A DNA stretch of 64,000 nt, taken from NCBI GenBank assembly GCA_020633975.1, contig JACKCR010000011.1, forward strand, positions 119,350 to 183,349, written 5' to 3'. Source of the stretch: Candidatus Eiseniibacteriota bacterium. Its GTDB lineage: Bacteria > Eisenbacteria > RBG-16-71-46 > CAIMUX01. A program made the translations under genes and the position numbers. The notes under the pieces are model-generated. The model searched no databases and had not been told where the DNA came from. It worked only from the letters and a program-made list of their open reading frames with translations. Positions 25,941-35,451 of this stretch are shown here, one piece after another (position 1 is the stretch's first letter; every line of letters begins with the position of its first letter).

Positions 25941-27886
25941 TGGTGAGTCGGGCATTCCTCTTCTCGACGATCGCGGCGGCGTCTCTCGCATTGGGGTTGG
26001 GGACAGCAATGGCAGATGACATGGTGCCGAACGCAGCGAAGGGTGCGATCAACGGTCTTGCCGACAACTCCCCGAAGGGCCGGGTGAACGCCTCGTCGGC
26101 GTCGACAGACCGCGCGCTCACGGACGTGATCGAGCAGCATCTCGCCTGGCTCGGCGGGAGGGAGAACCTCGGCGAGATCCGCACGCTCTACATGTCTGGG
26201 CGTTTGATCGCTGCAGGGCTCGAGGGAACCGTCACGACGCAGATGATGCGGCCCGACAGGATCCACATGCAGTACGAACTGGGTCCGCTACGGGGAACGG
26301 AAGTCCTGGACGGGGAGACGGGGTGGCGCCTCAACGAGACGGGCCAAGTAGAGGACCTCGGTGACGAAACGCGAGCTGGGCACGAATGGTCGCTCGATTC
26401 CGCGTTCGCGTTGACTCTCCTGGGCAGGACGAAGAGACAGGTGACGCTGCTTCCGGCCGAAGAGCGAGACGGCAAGACCTGGAACGTCGTCCGGATCGGG
26501 GGCACGGCCGGACGAAGCGACGACCTGTTCCTCGATCCACAGTACGGTGGTCTCGAGTGGACTCGCACCATCGCCGACGGAGACACGACCTGGAACCAGT
26601 CGGACGATTGGCGTGCAACGAACGGCGTGAGGATTCCCTACCACTCGATGCAACTCCACGAGAATCCAGCCGGGAACGTGGAGGTGGAGTGGACACAGCT
26701 CGTCGTGAACGCCGAGATCGATCCCGGTCTCTTCGAGAGACCGACCTCGAGTGTCAGGGTGGGACGGATCGAGGGCGATGCTCCGAGCACCGGCTGGATC
26801 CCGATGGAGCGGTACCAGGAACGTTGGATCTACCTTCGCGGCAAGCTCAACGGCGCCGAGACCGACCTCGTGTTGGACTCGGGAGCCGGCATGACGGTGG
26901 TCGATCGGTCCTTTGCGGAGTCGATCGGCATCGAGTCCTCGGGTGCTCTCGCCGCGTCCGGAGTGGGTGGGACCGATGAAGCGGCCGTCGCGAGCTCCCT
27001 TTCTGTCGATCTGGGCGGACTGCGGTTCGACGGCATCACGGCCGCGATTCTGGACCTGAGTAGTGTTGCTCGACGACTCGGGCGTCCCATCCCGGTCATC
27101 TTCGGCAAGGAGGCGTTTCACGAGTTCGTGGTCGATGTCGACTATCCGAACGATCGGATCGCGTTCCATGAGCCCGAGTCGTTCACCTACTCCGGCCCAG
27201 GGCACACGATCGATCTGATCTCGGCGGACGGCGGCCACAAGCTAGTCATGCTCTCGATCGAAGGGCTTCCCGAAACCGAGTTCCATCTCGACACGGGCTC
27301 CGGAGGGACGGTGACCCTCTTCCCGCACTACGTGGATGCGAACCACCTGCTCGACGGACGGAAGCTCTCGGACACCCGTCTGGGAGGGGTGGGAGGTGAC
27401 ATGATGGCGAAGACCGGTAGCCTCGCGCGCGTCGAGATCGCCGGCTTCGAACTCGGGGACGTCCCGGTGACGTTCTTTCCCGGCGGGGACGGCGCGTTCG
27501 ATACGCAGCGCCAGCAGGGGAATCTCGGCGCAGGAATCCTCTCTCGGTTCCGCACGATCTTCGACTACGGACAGGCCCGTCTCATCCTCGAACCGGGGAA
27601 GGACTGGCAGCGCGAGTTCCGTCGCGATCGGATCGGGATCACGGTCGACAGCGGAGAGAACGGTCTGCTCGTGACGCACGTGGCAACCGGGAGCCCGGCG
27701 GCCGAAGCGGAGATCCCACTCGGAATGGTACTCGTGTCGGTGAACGGAGAACCGCTCACCGGGACTGGAGACGTCTCACCGAACGAACGCTGGTGGAAGA
27801 TCGCATCCGGCGCCGAAGGGGGGACGGTGACGTTCGTCGACGGTGATGGCGCGGTTCACGAGATCGTGCGCAAGCGGTACAGCTAG
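25937..27886 (+). CDS. Exported retropepsin-like aspartic protease with PDZ domain
   Basis: 649 residues with signal peptide (FLFSTIAAASLALGLGTAMA). Residues about 60-280 resemble a LolA/lipoprotein-carrier-like outer-membrane domain (HLAWLGGRENLGEIRTLYMSGR, WSLDSAFALTLLG). Two aspartyl protease motifs follow: VLDSGAGMTVVD (Asp314) and HLDTGSGG (Asp452), each opening a retropepsin-like lobe, so one chain may form the whole active site. A C-terminal PDZ domain (GLLVTHVATGSPAAEAEIP, LVSVNGEPL) completes the protein. It overlaps the regulator gene by 4 bases and ends the MFS-TrmB-protease set. A periplasmic location is inferred from the signal peptide; the substrate is unknown. Confidence 0.85.
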   Translation: MMVSRAFLFSTIAAASLALGLGTAMADDMVPNAAKGAINGLADNSPKGRVNASSASTDRALTDVIEQHLAWLGGRENLGEIRTLYMSGRLIAAGLEGTVTTQMMRPDRIHMQYELGPLRGTEVLDGETGWRLNETGQVEDLGDETRAGHEWSLDSAFALTLLGRTKRQVTLLPAEERDGKTWNVVRIGGTAGRSDDLFLDPQYGGLEWTRTIADGDTTWNQSDDWRATNGVRIPYHSMQLHENPAGNVEVEWTQLVVNAEIDPGLFERPTSSVRVGRIEGDAPSTGWIPMERYQERWIYLRGKLNGAETDLVLDSGAGMTVVDRSFAESIGIESSGALAASGVGGTDEAAVASSLSVDLGGLRFDGITAAILDLSSVARRLGRPIPVIFGKEAFHEFVVDVDYPNDRIAFHEPESFTYSGPGHTIDLISADGGHKLVMLSIEGLPETEFHLDTGSGGTVTLFPHYVDANHLLDGRKLSDTRLGGVGGDMMAKTGSLARVEIAGFELGDVPVTFFPGGDGAFDTQRQQGNLGAGILSRFRTIFDYGQARLILEPGKDWQREFRRDRIGITVDSGENGLLVTHVATGSPAAEAEIPLGMVLVSVNGEPLTGTGDVSPNERWWKIASGAEGGTVTFVDGDGAVHEIVRKRYS

Positions 27887-27937
27887 CCGCTGGGCGCGGT
27901 CTGTAGCTGCCATCGTCCGCTGCCGTCCTTTCGTCTG

Positions 27938-27972
27938 CCTATGCACGTTCGTCCACCTATGCACGTTCGTCC
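27938..27972. repeat. Tandem 18-base repeat over the end of the next minus-strand gene
   Basis: CCTATGCACGTTCGTCC occurs twice with an 18-base period (27938-27954 and 27956-27972). On the minus strand each copy encodes the Asp-Glu-Arg-Ala tail followed by the stop TAG, so the gene's terminal codons and stop have been duplicated. Confidence 0.8.
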
Positions 27973-28970
27973 GCTTCTGCCGGTGCATCTACCGATGCCG
28001 GACCGTCTGCACCGAGCGCTTCGTCCGGAGGGACGTAGATGCTCTGCTGCCAGCGGCCACCGGGGAGCTCCATGCGGAGGTAGCCGAGGGACCCGATCCG
28101 GCTGAGTGCGTCGGCGGGGACCTGCGCGTCACATTCATGGACGCCGGCTGCGAGCACGCCGTCGAAGAGTTCCCGAAGCATCTCGCCCGTACCGTCGTGG
28201 AGGGTGACTCTCACTCTCGTCTCCATCGGAACGCCGATCTCCCAGGAGACTCGGGTGAGATGCGGTACGTGGGCTTCGGTTGATGGAGCGGGTGCGGTGA
28301 TGTCGTCATCTCGGACTTCGTCATCTTCGACTTCGTCGGGGTTCACGATTCCGTTGTCGTGCGCGAGCACCTCTACGTTCGCAGTTGGGTCTTCGTGCAC
28401 GAGTTCGTCTGCTGCCTTCGAAGAACCTGTGCTTGCGATCAAGTCCGATGCGACCTTCGCGTCCGCGATCGCGTTCGCGTCGACAGCCTTGTCCACTTCC
28501 GAACCCGAGTGAGTAGGAATGGTGAACCGAGGAGGCGTAGGACCGTTCGTTGCCTCCGCTCGGGTGGGCAGAGACGTGAACACGGGAGGAGCGGCCTTGG
28601 GGCGACTGCGACGAACGAGTCGCTCCGCAACATCCTCGGCTTTCGCCGCGTCGCCGGTGGCGAGTGCGCGTGCGGCCTCCAGTACTAGTTCGTCTTCCGG
28701 CACCGGCCCAGGGGACGGAACGAGTGGCCTGAGGAGATACGCCAGTAGTTCGGCGCGGAGTTCACGAAGCGGTTCGGGCTCGTCGGGACGGATGCCGTCG
28801 CGACCGGAGAGGAGTTGCTGCAGATGCGTGGGATCGAGATCCTCGCCGAAGAGCGCGAACAGCGCGACTCGGCCGCCCAAGAGGCGTTCCTCGACGCGCG
28901 CGCGTAGCTCTCGGGCCTCTTCTGGATGTCGAGCCAGGTGTGATGTCCATTCCGATCGAGACCGGGTCAC
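27957..28970 (-). CDS. Hypothetical protein with C-terminal FlgD-like Ig domain
   Basis: 337 residues from GTG at 28970, with GAGG 6 bases upstream. The N-terminal part (about 1-120) is helical and acidic/basic mixed (HPEEARELRARVEERLLGG). A low-complexity acidic/Ala linker follows (about 150-240, DEVEDDEVRDDD). The C-terminal 80 residues (VRVTLHDGTGEMLRELFDG, GSLGYLRMELPGGRW) read as a FlgD/T9SS-type Ig-like fold related to the domain ending the M36 peptidase. There is no signal peptide, which is unusual for that domain. I do not recognise a homologue for the N-terminal half, and the function is unknown. Confidence 0.6.
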   Translation of the reverse strand: MTRSRSEWTSHLARHPEEARELRARVEERLLGGRVALFALFGEDLDPTHLQQLLSGRDGIRPDEPEPLRELRAELLAYLLRPLVPSPGPVPEDELVLEAARALATGDAAKAEDVAERLVRRSRPKAAPPVFTSLPTRAEATNGPTPPRFTIPTHSGSEVDKAVDANAIADAKVASDLIASTGSSKAADELVHEDPTANVEVLAHDNGIVNPDEVEDDEVRDDDITAPAPSTEAHVPHLTRVSWEIGVPMETRVRVTLHDGTGEMLRELFDGVLAAGVHECDAQVPADALSRIGSLGYLRMELPGGRWQQSIYVPPDEALGADGPASVDAPAEADERA

Positions 28971-29425
28971 TCGAAACCTCGCCGGTTTGCCGCGTCGCCT
29001 TCCGGTGACGGGCGCTGGTGTCCGCGCCGCCTACGCGACGGGCACAGGGTTGCACGTCTTCTTCCATGATAAACGAGCCCCCTCCTCGCGCGAGGCTCGG
29101 AGGGGGCCCATCGGTCCGGGGAGACCGACCCGTTGCCCAGGGCGGACCGCCCGGTGGTTGGAAGGAACGTCTCGAATTCCTACCGGTCTGGTGAGTCTAG
29201 AGATGAAACCCTCGTGCCGAGGGAGACGCTTGGCGCTTAGTTGTTGTTGGGCAACGGGTATCGAGCGCCGGGTCCCGGCCGGCGCCGGGGACGTTCGGGT
29301 GGGAGTCCGCGGCTCGGATTGGGATGCCTCGACTCCCGACGAGGCCAGCAAGTTGGCGCGAAACGGGTTAGGAGCGCTGAGTCCTACGGCCGATCAATCG
29401 GGGAATTCCGCGCAGGATCTCTGGG
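28971..29425. other. 455-base gap between the hypothetical gene and the RND operon
   Basis: It holds the terminator at 29066-29109 and, beyond it, about 320 bases of 3' leader from the RND permease stop. I see no protein-coding gene with a credible start or codon pattern, and no RNA family I recognise. A small RNA cannot be excluded. Confidence 0.4.
29066..29109 (-). terminator. Intrinsic terminator after the TolC-adaptor-RND operon
   Basis: GAGCCCCCTCC (29075-29085) pairs with GGAGGGGGCCC (29099-29109) apart from one base, with a GC-rich inner loop. On the minus strand it is followed by TTTATCAT. It lies about 320 bases after the RND stop. Confidence 0.65.
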
Positions 29426-32400
29426 TCACGCACTGTCTGGTCCGGATGCATGCGCGGTTCCGACCACCCCTGCGCCTTCCGCTGCGACTTGCGCTTCGAC
29501 CCGCTGCTGCCGGTCGAGCCGCGTCATGCGCGCGAGGAAGCTGTAGACGACCGGCACGAGATAGAGCGTGAGGAATGTCGAGAAGAGCATGCCTCCCACT
29601 ACCGCGATTCCGAGCGGTTGGCGGGACTCTGCTCCGGCTCCGATGCCGAGCGCGATCGGGAACACACCGAAGATGGTCGCGAACGAGGTCATGAGGATTG
29701 GACGGAGCCGGATACGAGACGCGCTCGCCACGGCTTCGACGATCGACTCCCCTTGGAGCCTTCGTTGGTTCGCATACTCCACGATCAGGATCGCGTTCTT
29801 CGTCACGAGACCGACGAGCATGATGAGCCCGATCTGAGAGTAGATGTTGATGCTCTGTTTGAAGATCGCGAGCGATACGAGCGCACCGAAGATCGCGAGC
29901 GGCACGGAGAGCAGGATCGTGAGCGGATGGATGAAGCTTTCGAACTGCGCCGCCAGCACGAGGAAGATGAAGAGCACGGCGAGGATGAACATGAAGTAGA
30001 GCTTGGAGCTCGACTCCCGGAACTCGCGTGACTGCCCGGACAGCTCACGCCGGACGTTCTTCGCGAGATCCTCGTTCGCGATCTTGTCGAGGTCGTCCAG
30101 GGCTTGGCCGAGCGGGAAGCCGGGAGGAAGGTTCGCGCTCAGGGTGGCGGACCGGATCCGGTTGTAGTGGTTGAGTTCCTTCGGTGCCACCGTTTCCGTC
30201 ACGTCGACCACGTTCGCGAGACGGACGAGTCCGCTCGTCCCACGGATGTAGATCTGTTCGACGACTTCCGGAGTGGCCCGGTCGGTCGGGCGGAGCTGGA
30301 CGATCACGTCGTACTGCTTGGAGCCGCGCTTGAAGTTCGAGACGACGCGACCGCCGAGGAGGCTCTCCAACGCGCTCCCGATCTCCGTGACGTTCACGCC
30401 GAGCTGGGCGGAGCGTTCCCGGTCGATCGTGATGTCGAGCTCTGGCTTGTTGAGCCGGAGATCGGTGTCGAGGTTGATGAGGTAGCCGAGTTGCGACGCC
30501 TTCCCCATCATCGTTCCGACGGCCTGGCCAAGCTCTTCGTAGGTGTCTGCCTGGAGCACGTACTCCACCGGTGACGAGTTGAACCGACCACCGAGTGACG
30601 GAGGGTTGACGAGGAACGCGAGAACGCCGGGGATCGAGAACGTCCGGGGGAAGAGCGACTGCACGATCTCCTGTGCGGTGCGGTCACGCTCCTCCGGCGG
30701 AACGAGGTTGAAGAAGAGGAAGCCGTTCGTCACCTGTCCCGGCCCGCCGAACCCGAGGCCGGTCGCGCTGAAGAGAGCCCGCCGCTCCGGGAGCGGGAGG
30801 AGGATCTCTTCGAGCTGATGCATGTAGCCGTCGGTGTAGTCGAGGGTCGCGCCCTCGGGAGCGATGACGACGCCGAAGGCGATGCCGCGGTCCTCCGTCG
30901 GGACGAGCTCTCGAGGCAGCTTGGTGAAGATCACTCCGGAGACGACGACCAGAGCGAACGCGAGCAGGAGGGAGAGCGCACGATGCTTCAGCGCTCCACC
31001 GAGCGTCTTTCCGTAGACCCGGTCGAGCGAGTCGAAGAACGCATCGAAGCTCCGGTTTGCCCAGTTCTGCTTCCCGCCGTGGAGTGGACGGAGGATGAGG
31101 GAGCAGAGCATGGGGGAGAGGGAGAGCGCCACGAACGTCGAGATGATCACCGCGACGGCGACGGAGATGCCGAACTCGTTGAAGAGTCGGCCGACGGTTC
31201 CGGTGAGGAACGCCACGGGGATGAAGATCGCCACGAGCGCAAGCGACGTCGCAATGATGGCGAATCCGATCTCTTTGGCACCGTCATTGGCGGCTTGGAG
31301 CCTCGGTTTCCCCATCTCGATGTGTCGGTAGATGTTCTCCAGCATGACGATCGCGTCGTCTACCACGAGCCCGATCGACAACACCAGCGCGAGCAACGTG
31401 AGGATGTTGATCGTGTACCCGAGAAAGTAGATCGCAGCGAACGTTCCGATGATCGAGATCGGGATGGCGACCGCCGGGATCAAGGTGGCGCGGACGCTCT
31501 TGAGGAACGCGAACACCACGAGCAGCACGAGCAGAACCGCGATGATGATCGTCTCACGGACCTGGGAGATCGACTGCTCGATGAACGTCGACGAGTCGTA
31601 CGCCGCCGAGAGGGTCATGCCTTCCGGCAGGAGATCCTGTAGTTGGGGAAGGAGATCGCGAACTTCGGCCGCCACTTCGAGCGTGCTCGCCTGCTTCTGC
31701 TTCACGATACCGAGTCCGACGGCAGTGGCGCCGTTGAAGCGGGCGATGCTCCGCTCGTCTTCCGGCCCGAGGACGACGTCGGCGACATCGCGAAGCCGGA
31801 CGACCTGTCCGTTCTGCTCGGCGACCACGATCGCGCCGAACTCGTCCGGAGTCGCGAGCTCCCCTCGGGTCCGCACGGAGAACTCCCTAGATTCACCTTC
31901 GACACGGCCTCCGGGAATCTCGGCGTTGGCCTGGGAGATCGCTCGCTCGACGTCGAACGGGGTGAGTCCGTATCCAGCGAGTCGCTGGTGGTCGACCCAG
32001 ACGCGCATGGCGTAGCGACGCTCCGCGCCGATGAAGACGTTCCCAACACCCGGCAGCTGCTGGATCCGGTCCTTCAAGATGAGGTCAGCCGCTTCCGACA
32101 GCTCGAGGCCGTTGTGTCGATCGCTGGAGAGCGCGACCCAGAAGATCGGCTGCGCGTTCGTGTCGACCTTCGCGATGATTGGATCGTCGGCTTCCGATGG
32201 CAGGGCGCCGCGGATCCGGCTCACTCGGTCCCGGATGTCGTTGGCCGCTTCGTCGACGTCACGCTTCAGCTCGAACTCGACAGTGATGATCGAACCCTGC
32301 TCGCGGCTCGTCGACTCGATCGTCTTGATCCCTTCGATCGTCGCGAACTGTTCTTCCAGGACGTCCGTGATCTCCGTCTCCACTACGGACGGGCTCGCGC

Positions 32401-32557
32401 CGCGGTAAAACGTCGTGACGGAGACGATCGGCGGGTCGACGTCCGGGTACTCACGGACGGGGAGCCGCGAGAACGAGATCACCCCGAATAGGATGATCAC
32501 GAAGCTCATCACCGTCGCGAGTACGGGGCGTCGGATCGAAACCTCAGAGAGCTTCAT
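29426..32557 (-). CDS. RND efflux permease, HAE1/AcrB-like
   Basis: 1,043 residues of the trimeric inner-membrane proton-driven pump family. Visible landmarks include the N-terminal MKLSEVSIRRPVLATVMSF, transmembrane helix 4 with the proton-relay pair (GLVVDDAIVMLENIYRH, two adjacent Asp) and helix 10 with its Lys (GLVTKNAILIVEYANQRR). The rest covers the usual porter and docking domains. Its start directly abuts the adaptor stop, and it ends the three-gene operon TolC-adaptor-RND. It would export hydrophobic or amphiphilic compounds through TolC; the substrate cannot be told. Full length for the family. Confidence 0.95.
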   Translation of the reverse strand: MKLSEVSIRRPVLATVMSFVIILFGVISFSRLPVREYPDVDPPIVSVTTFYRGASPSVVETEITDVLEEQFATIEGIKTIESTSREQGSIITVEFELKRDVDEAANDIRDRVSRIRGALPSEADDPIIAKVDTNAQPIFWVALSSDRHNGLELSEAADLILKDRIQQLPGVGNVFIGAERRYAMRVWVDHQRLAGYGLTPFDVERAISQANAEIPGGRVEGESREFSVRTRGELATPDEFGAIVVAEQNGQVVRLRDVADVVLGPEDERSIARFNGATAVGLGIVKQKQASTLEVAAEVRDLLPQLQDLLPEGMTLSAAYDSSTFIEQSISQVRETIIIAVLLVLLVVFAFLKSVRATLIPAVAIPISIIGTFAAIYFLGYTINILTLLALVLSIGLVVDDAIVMLENIYRHIEMGKPRLQAANDGAKEIGFAIIATSLALVAIFIPVAFLTGTVGRLFNEFGISVAVAVIISTFVALSLSPMLCSLILRPLHGGKQNWANRSFDAFFDSLDRVYGKTLGGALKHRALSLLLAFALVVVSGVIFTKLPRELVPTEDRGIAFGVVIAPEGATLDYTDGYMHQLEEILLPLPERRALFSATGLGFGGPGQVTNGFLFFNLVPPEERDRTAQEIVQSLFPRTFSIPGVLAFLVNPPSLGGRFNSSPVEYVLQADTYEELGQAVGTMMGKASQLGYLINLDTDLRLNKPELDITIDRERSAQLGVNVTEIGSALESLLGGRVVSNFKRGSKQYDVIVQLRPTDRATPEVVEQIYIRGTSGLVRLANVVDVTETVAPKELNHYNRIRSATLSANLPPGFPLGQALDDLDKIANEDLAKNVRRELSGQSREFRESSSKLYFMFILAVLFIFLVLAAQFESFIHPLTILLSVPLAIFGALVSLAIFKQSINIYSQIGLIMLVGLVTKNAILIVEYANQRRLQGESIVEAVASASRIRLRPILMTSFATIFGVFPIALGIGAGAESRQPLGIAVVGGMLFSTFLTLYLVPVVYSFLARMTRLDRQQRVEAQVAAEGAGVVGTAHASGPDSA

Positions 32558-33751
32558 CTACTTGCCCCCTTCGGCGTGGTCGTCACCCGTGCCCGAAGCG
32601 TCACCTGGCCCGCCACCCGGTGCGCCCCCGGCCGGGCCACCCTGTCCGCCTTGGCCACCGGTCATCCCGGGAGCACCCGGGGTGCGTGCGGGAATCGGCA
32701 TCACCTTCGCTCCTGGATAGAGCTTCTGATGGCCCGCGCGTACGACCTTTGCGCCCGGCTCGATTCCGTCCAGAACCTCCACGGCGTCCGCGAGACGAGT
32801 CCCTAGCTTCACAGGAGCTGCCTGGACCGTGCTGTCCGGGCCGACCACGTAGACCTGCGTCGCTCCCCCTTGGGCGAACACCGCGGCGCTCGGAACGAGG
32901 AGCGCGTCGGACTTTCGGTCGAGGATCGCGGCGACGTCGGCCGACATTCCGGGGCGGAAACGCAGTCCGGGGTTCGGCACCCGAGCCTTCACGTTGACCG
33001 TCCGTGTCTCCGGGTCCACCACCGGATCGACAACGGTGATCTCACCTTCGACCGAGAAGTCTGGGTACGCAGGCGTCGAGACCGTGACGCTCGCCCCCAG
33101 GTTGAGCCGCGGGACGTACCGTTCCGGCGCACCGAACGTCACCTCGAGTTCGTCGAGTTGCGTGAGCGTCGTGATGGTCTGACCGGGTTGGAGGTACGCG
33201 CCTCGGTCGACGAGGCGTGCGCCCACGTATCCGGCGAAGGGAGCGCGGATGCGCGTCTTGTCGAGGCGAGCGCGGGCGAGGGCCGCTTCCGCCTCCGCCA
33301 CCTTGAGCGTGGCACGGGAGTCGTCGAGATCCTGGGGCGCTCCTGCCTTCTGCTCGACGACCTTCTTCACGCGCTCGAAGCTGTTCCGCGCCTGCTCGAG
33401 CGTGGCCTCGGCGCGAGCGAGTGAAGCGGAGAGCTCACTGTCCTCGAGCCGCGCGAGCATGGCTCCCCGTGCCACCGGGTGCCCTTCCTGGAACGGAAGC
33501 TCCCTGACGATCCCGCTGACCTCGGAGACGACGTGGATCGACTCGACGGCTTCGAAAGTGCCAACGGCGTCGAAGCGGTCGACGAGTTCGCCGCGCTCGA
33601 TCGCGGCGACTTCCACCGGCGTCGGAGGCATGGAGAAACCGCCACCTCCGCCACCAGCCGGCTTGTCTCCTCCGCTACACCCGGCAGCGGCCAGGGCGAG
33701 GGAGATCGAAATCGTTACAACCAACGCGGACGTACGGATGGAGCGCATCAT
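32558..33751 (-). CDS. Periplasmic adaptor (membrane fusion) lipoprotein of the RND pump
   Basis: 397 residues. The signal peptide ends in a lipobox (LALAAAGC, Cys lipidated), followed by a Gly-rich linker. The lipoyl and alpha-hairpin domains (IHVVSEVSGIVRELPFQEG, ARLEDSELSASLARAEATLEQARNSF) and the beta-barrel domain (APFAGYVGARLVDRGAYLQPGQ) follow, then MP-proximal strands (LLVPSAAVFAQGGATQVYVV). The end is a Gly-rich tail with GGQGGQGG and GGAPGGGPG. It bridges the RND permease and TolC. The TolC gene overlaps it by 4 bases and the RND gene begins at its stop, so the order TolC, adaptor, permease is one operon. Confidence 0.95.
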   Translation of the reverse strand: MMRSIRTSALVVTISISLALAAAGCSGGDKPAGGGGGGFSMPPTPVEVAAIERGELVDRFDAVGTFEAVESIHVVSEVSGIVRELPFQEGHPVARGAMLARLEDSELSASLARAEATLEQARNSFERVKKVVEQKAGAPQDLDDSRATLKVAEAEAALARARLDKTRIRAPFAGYVGARLVDRGAYLQPGQTITTLTQLDELEVTFGAPERYVPRLNLGASVTVSTPAYPDFSVEGEITVVDPVVDPETRTVNVKARVPNPGLRFRPGMSADVAAILDRKSDALLVPSAAVFAQGGATQVYVVGPDSTVQAAPVKLGTRLADAVEVLDGIEPGAKVVRAGHQKLYPGAKVMPIPARTPGAPGMTGGQGGQGGPAGGAPGGGPGDASGTGDDHAEGGK

Positions 33752-35451
33752 CGATTCCTTCCAAAGGCAACGAAGCGGTCTTCGTCTGACGGGCCGACGA
33801 GCCGGTAGAGGTCTGCACGGGCCGTTGCCGTGCGGACGAGTGCACGTGAGAGTTCCTGCTGGGCCGACGCGAGGTCGGCGGCGAGACGGACGAGTTCGAA
33901 CGCGGTGGACCGTCCGTTCTCGAATTCGATGAGTCCGATGCGGACCTGTTCGGCTGCCGCGCCCGCGGCTTCGCGGGCGAGTTCCAAACGGAGGTTGCCG
34001 TTTTCGTAGCGCCGGAGTGCGTCGCGCAGCTCTTCCTCGAGTGAGAGCGCGAGCTGTGCGATCCGCGCCTCTTGACGCGCCACCTCCGCCCGGGCGCGGT
34101 CCCGTTCGCCGCGTCCGGACCGAAGTCCGATCGGAAGCGAAAGCTCGAGGCCGACTCCCCAGGTGGGGTAGTCGCGGGAGACGGCTTGGCTCAGGGCGTC
34201 ACCGAAGCCGGTGTCGATCTCGCGTGTAGTCGTGTCCGTTCCGAACAGAGAGTTGGTTCCGATCGACCCCCCGAGTGTTCCCGTTCCGGCGAGTCCGTTT
34301 CCACCTACGGACCCGATGAGGTCGAGTGACGGGAGTGCGTTCCACTTTCCGCTCGCTGCCGTCGCTTCGAGGGCAGCCAAGTCTCTCCGCGCCGCCACGA
34401 GAGTGAGGTTGTTCGTGCGGGCGCTCTCGAGGAGACGGGTGATCTCGTCCTCCGAGAGACTCGAGAATCCGGGCTCATCGAGCATCGGTCCGTCGATCGC
34501 GTGGAACCTCTGTCCGTCCAGACGGCTCGATCCGGCCATGGAACCCGAACCACGTGTCGCGATGGAGGACGGACGCTCCCCGATCCCCGTCGCGAGCTGG
34601 TCCGAAGTGGCATCGAGACGCTCTTCCGAGTCGAGGAGTGCCAGTCGTTGCTGCGCGAGGAACACTCGAGCGCTCGCCACCTGCTCGGGACCGATGACTC
34701 CCGCCTCGGCTCGGACGGAGGCTTGCTCGAGGAAGGCGTTCGCCTGGTCCACGATCAGCTCTTGGACGACATAGTCTCTCTCGGCTGCGTAGAGCTCCCA
34801 GTAGAGGCGCTCCGTCTCCGCGCGGATGTCGCGTTCGGTTTGGGAGAATCGAGCCGACTCGGCTTCGGCCCGACGCTCTGCGGAGGTCAGCGGGCCTCTC
34901 GTGCCCGCCCCGAACCCCTTGAGCAGTGGCTGGCGCAGCTCGACTCGGCCGTTCGCGAAGTACTCGGGGTCGAGGTTCTGGAATTCGCTGTTCGATCCGC
35001 TCTTCGAGGCATGGACGATCGCCGTGAGGGACGTCCCGAAGGGAAGGGTCGTGCGTGCACCGAAGCTGCTCGTGACGTTCCGCTCCTCGAGAACGGGCGC
35101 ACCGGCAAAGGCGGAAGCGGTCGGCGTCTCCGTGTCCCTGACGGAGACATCCGCGAACAGTTCGGGGTCGAAGGCCCCGCGCTCCCGTCGATTCGCTCCG
35201 CGTGCCGCGTCGAGGGCTGCGCGTGCTTCCAAGATCTGGGGCGACGAGTCGAGCGCGCGCGCGATGGCGTCTTCCAGAGAGATCGGATCGCCGGCCATCG
35301 ACCGGAGACCTCGAGCGAGGGCGCTGTCCGGCGGGACCGAGACCGTGAGCTCTTGAGCTCGAGTCTGGGTAGGGGCGGCGATCGCGAAGACGAAAGCGAA
35401 CGCGGCGAGTGCCGGTGTCGTGAGCGCGTCACGCCACACAGTGGAGACCAA
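33748..35451 (-). CDS. TolC-like outer-membrane efflux protein
   Basis: 567 residues from TTG at 35451, with GGAGG 5 bases upstream; a signal peptide follows (ALAAFAFVFAIAAPTQTRA). Two TolC-type repeats of coiled-coil helices are visible (ARALDSSPQILEARAALDAARG; ARTNNLTLVAARRDLAALE), with paired strand segments that would form the trimeric outer-membrane barrel. The last helix (LVRLAADLASAQQELSRAL) is typical of the family. It is the first gene of the efflux operon; the upstream region has a palindromic element (35609-35622). Confidence 0.92.
   Translation of the reverse strand: MVSTVWRDALTTPALAAFAFVFAIAAPTQTRAQELTVSVPPDSALARGLRSMAGDPISLEDAIARALDSSPQILEARAALDAARGANRRERGAFDPELFADVSVRDTETPTASAFAGAPVLEERNVTSSFGARTTLPFGTSLTAIVHASKSGSNSEFQNLDPEYFANGRVELRQPLLKGFGAGTRGPLTSAERRAEAESARFSQTERDIRAETERLYWELYAAERDYVVQELIVDQANAFLEQASVRAEAGVIGPEQVASARVFLAQQRLALLDSEERLDATSDQLATGIGERPSSIATRGSGSMAGSSRLDGQRFHAIDGPMLDEPGFSSLSEDEITRLLESARTNNLTLVAARRDLAALEATAASGKWNALPSLDLIGSVGGNGLAGTGTLGGSIGTNSLFGTDTTTREIDTGFGDALSQAVSRDYPTWGVGLELSLPIGLRSGRGERDRARAEVARQEARIAQLALSLEEELRDALRRYENGNLRLELAREAAGAAAEQVRIGLIEFENGRSTAFELVRLAADLASAQQELSRALVRTATARADLYRLVGPSDEDRFVAFGRNR

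Noticed and set aside
28971-29425. A small protein gene between the hypothetical gene and the RND operon
   Set aside because: The only open frames are short, Arg/Pro-rich and lack a ribosome-binding site; a terminator crosses the region.
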